NCBI RefSeq assembly: GCF_011388195.1
Contig: NZ_CP049990.1
Span: forward strand, 496,001 to 560,000
DNA length: 64,000 bases
Source of the DNA: Pusillimonas sp. DMV24BSW_D
GTDB taxonomy: Bacteria > Pseudomonadota > Gammaproteobacteria > Burkholderiales > Burkholderiaceae_B
Direction: 5' to 3'
Shown here: positions 62,648 through 64,000 of the stretch, piece by piece
Position numbering within the stretch: the first letter of the stretch is position 1
Layout of the letters: every line of letters starts with the position of its first letter
The notes under the pieces: model-generated
What the model was told of the DNA's origin: nothing
Database searches by the model: none
The model's input: only the letters and a program-made list of their open reading frames with translations
Translations under genes and position numbers: made by a program

Positions 62648-63289
62648 TTATTTGCATTCCACCAAACGCAATTCACTGCCTTGCTTTAACGACTGGATAA
62701 CGGAGTCGGATCGCGACACAACACCGAAATGGGTGGCGATGTCATATAAAGAGGAAGCTTGTTCTCGCGGCCCGGTTGCGGCAACGCCGTCTTCAACCAC
62801 GACCACTCGATACCCCAGGAAAAAAGCATCGTGAACAGTTGAACGCACACAGATATTAGTCACTACGCCCATCACAACCAGTGTATCGACGCCCAGATCC
62901 TTTAGCGTTAAATCCAGATCGGTATTGAAAAAGCCCGAAAAACGGCGCTTGGTTACGTAATGGTCTTGCGGCTTTTGCTCTAGCTCATCCACGATGGCCG
63001 AACCCCATTCGCCTTCCATGCAGTGCGGGGTACGTTTCAAAAATTCACGATCGCACTTCATGCCGTGACGGTGCTTATCCTGGATATGCACCACCGGCAC
63101 ACCGACTTCCCGCGCGGCTCTCATCACCGCATTCTGCGGTGGATAAAGCACGTCAGCCCCGGGCAACATCATGGCGCCGCCCGCCGTACAGAAGTCATTA
63201 ATCATGTCGATTACCAATACGGCCGTACGGGAAGCGTCCAGCGTAATAATTTGATCAGACTGACGATGTTCGGAGAAAGATGAAGTCAT
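62648..63289 (-). CDS. Isochorismatase-fold cysteine hydrolase (second copy)
   Basis: This 213-residue cysteine hydrolase has the triad Asp28 (LVIDMINDF), Lys114 (YVTKRRFSGF) and Cys147 (VTNICVRST). It is nearest in style to RutB/nicotinamidase-like enzymes that cleave ureido or amide bonds. It is the first enzyme gene after the TetR gene and 40 bp before the binding-protein gene. Confidence 0.85.
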   Translation of the reverse strand: MTSSFSEHRQSDQIITLDASRTAVLVIDMINDFCTAGGAMMLPGADVLYPPQNAVMRAAREVGVPVVHIQDKHRHGMKCDREFLKRTPHCMEGEWGSAIVDELEQKPQDHYVTKRRFSGFFNTDLDLTLKDLGVDTLVVMGVVTNICVRSTVHDAFFLGYRVVVVEDGVAATGPREQASSLYDIATHFGVVSRSDSVIQSLKQGSELRLVECK

Positions 63290-63321
63290 ACGGAAATCCT
63301 GCGCAATAAAAAATGAATAAA

Positions 63322-64000
63322 TTAGAACGAAGGTGCGCCGACTGATGCCGACTGCCCCACATCGATAGGTGACGCTTTGCGCGCATCGGTCGGATTGGTC
63401 TGCTTAACCGAGCGCAAAGTCACGTCTGTAATGAACGCTTTCCAGTGCGCCAGGTTTTCGGCCGAACGCAAATCCACATTCAAAAACGCGCTGAGCGTAA
63501 AGCGATTGGACAAATAGAAATAGCCCAACGCCGCGATCTCGATATAAAGATCACGCGCGCTGATGTCATTACGAAACAAGCCTTTCTTGACCCCGGCCAC
63601 CAACACCTGATCCAGCACCTGGACCGCCGGCGACGATAGTTTGGACACCCGGGCGGATTTCTTAATATGTTTACCTTGCTGCAAGTTCTCGCTGTTGAGC
63701 AGCGTTATCATCTCCGGGTGATCAAGGTAGTACTGCCAAACAAAATGCACCACGGTGGTCAACGCCTTTTCCGGGTCGTCCAGGTCGAACTCCAGTTCCG
63801 CCTCTGCCTCGTTCATACGGGCGTAAGCCGTTTCAAGCACTTCAACAAACAAGCGCTCCTTGCTGCCGAAGTAGTAGTAAATCATGCGGTCGTGCGTACG
63901 CGACAACTTCGAAATTTGCTCGATTTTGCCGCCCGCAAAGCCGTTGCGGGAAAATACACGGGTGGCGGCGCGCAAAATGGCGTCGCGCGTTTTCTGAGCG
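63322..64000 (-). CDS. TetR-family regulator, 5' end outside window
   Basis: The reading frame is open to the window edge (…AQKTRDAILRAATRVFSRNG), so the gene begins beyond position 64000. The HTH (IYYYFGSKERLF) and ligand domain closely match the TetR at 48250-48966: NSENLQQGKHI, KGLFRND and ALGYFYLSNRFTLSAFL are shared nearly residue for residue. It probably controls the transporter/hydrolase genes that follow 33 bp downstream. Confidence 0.88.
   Translation of the reverse strand, partial: AQKTRDAILRAATRVFSRNGFAGGKIEQISKLSRTHDRMIYYYFGSKERLFVEVLETAYARMNEAEAELEFDLDDPEKALTTVVHFVWQYYLDHPEMITLLNSENLQQGKHIKKSARVSKLSSPAVQVLDQVLVAGVKKGLFRNDISARDLYIEIAALGYFYLSNRFTLSAFLNVDLRSAENLAHWKAFITDVTLRSVKQTNPTDARKASPIDVGQSASVGAPSF

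Noticed and set aside
50755-63289. Standard aerobic nicotinate degradation (nic genes)
   Set aside because: No NicA/NicB hydroxylase, NicC, NicX dioxygenase or NicD deformylase is present; only the reductive-type reductase and enamidase-like steps are seen.
1-64000. CRISPR array, tRNA, rRNA or insertion sequence
   Set aside because: No regularly spaced repeats, no cloverleaf-like segment with a CCA/TTCGA pattern in the gaps, and no transposase-like product was recognised by eye.

Overview
This 64 kb window reads as the chromosome of a betaproteobacterium, most likely a Burkholderiales/Alcaligenaceae-type soil or water organism. It has moderately high GC, tightly packed operons with many 1-8 nt overlaps, several LivFGHMK-type importers, HutC/IclR/TetR-controlled catabolic operons and many toxin-antitoxin pairs. 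The organism assignment is inference from gene style and content. No rRNA, tRNA, insertion sequence, phage gene or CRISPR array was recognised. No stretch above 300 bases lacks a gene; the longest gaps (about 250 bases, at 18337-18590 and 45012-45262) hold AT-rich promoter/operator sequence.

Region A (1-11.4 kb): 5-oxoprolinase genes pxpB-pxpC and a HutC-type regulator lie on the minus strand. They diverge from a plus-strand operon of pxpA, an NADPH:F420 reductase and a complete coenzyme F420 pathway (cofE, cofD, cofC, fused cofG-cofH = fbiC, and a stand-alone FbiB-C-like nitroreductase), ending with diaminopropionate ammonia-lyase and a strong bidirectional terminator. Region B (11.4-24.4 kb): ccdAB; assimilatory sulfate activation (cysD with an unusual 200-residue N-terminal extension, cysNC), cysQ and a TauE/SafE permease; a PIN/HTH toxin-antitoxin pair; then cysJIGH.

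Region C (24.4-35.3 kb): a minus-strand operon with divergent TetR that looks like CoA-dependent catabolism of a 2-hydroxy- or 2-aminobenzoate: aryl-acid ligase, salicylyl/anthraniloyl-CoA-type flavin hydroxylase, thioesterase, VOC protein, alpha/beta hydrolase and a Liv-type importer. No classical ring-cleavage dioxygenase is present. Region D (35.4-45.0 kb): an RHH/ParE pair, an asparaginase plus Liv importer plus PuuE-like deacetylase operon with divergent IclR, an orphan rfbB and a decayed chemotaxis receptor.

Region E (45.2-64 kb): a HigBA-like pair; a Rieske oxygenase plus TIM-barrel operon with divergent TetR; HipBA; then a long minus-strand series. That series holds a partial TetR paralogue, two isochorismatase-fold hydrolases flanking an amide/urea-type importer, and a six-gene unit: 6-hydroxynicotinate-reductase-like protein, UPF0280 (ApbE-like), two DUF1185 paralogues, an enamidase-like amidohydrolase and a class III CoA-transferase. 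The combination resembles the reductive, dearomatising nicotinate pathway of anaerobes (reductase then enamidase), but it carries uncharacterised partners and sits beside an oxygenase. It is the best candidate for an undescribed N-heterocycle or cyclic-amide degradation system. Five toxin-antitoxin modules sit at the seams between the metabolic islands.
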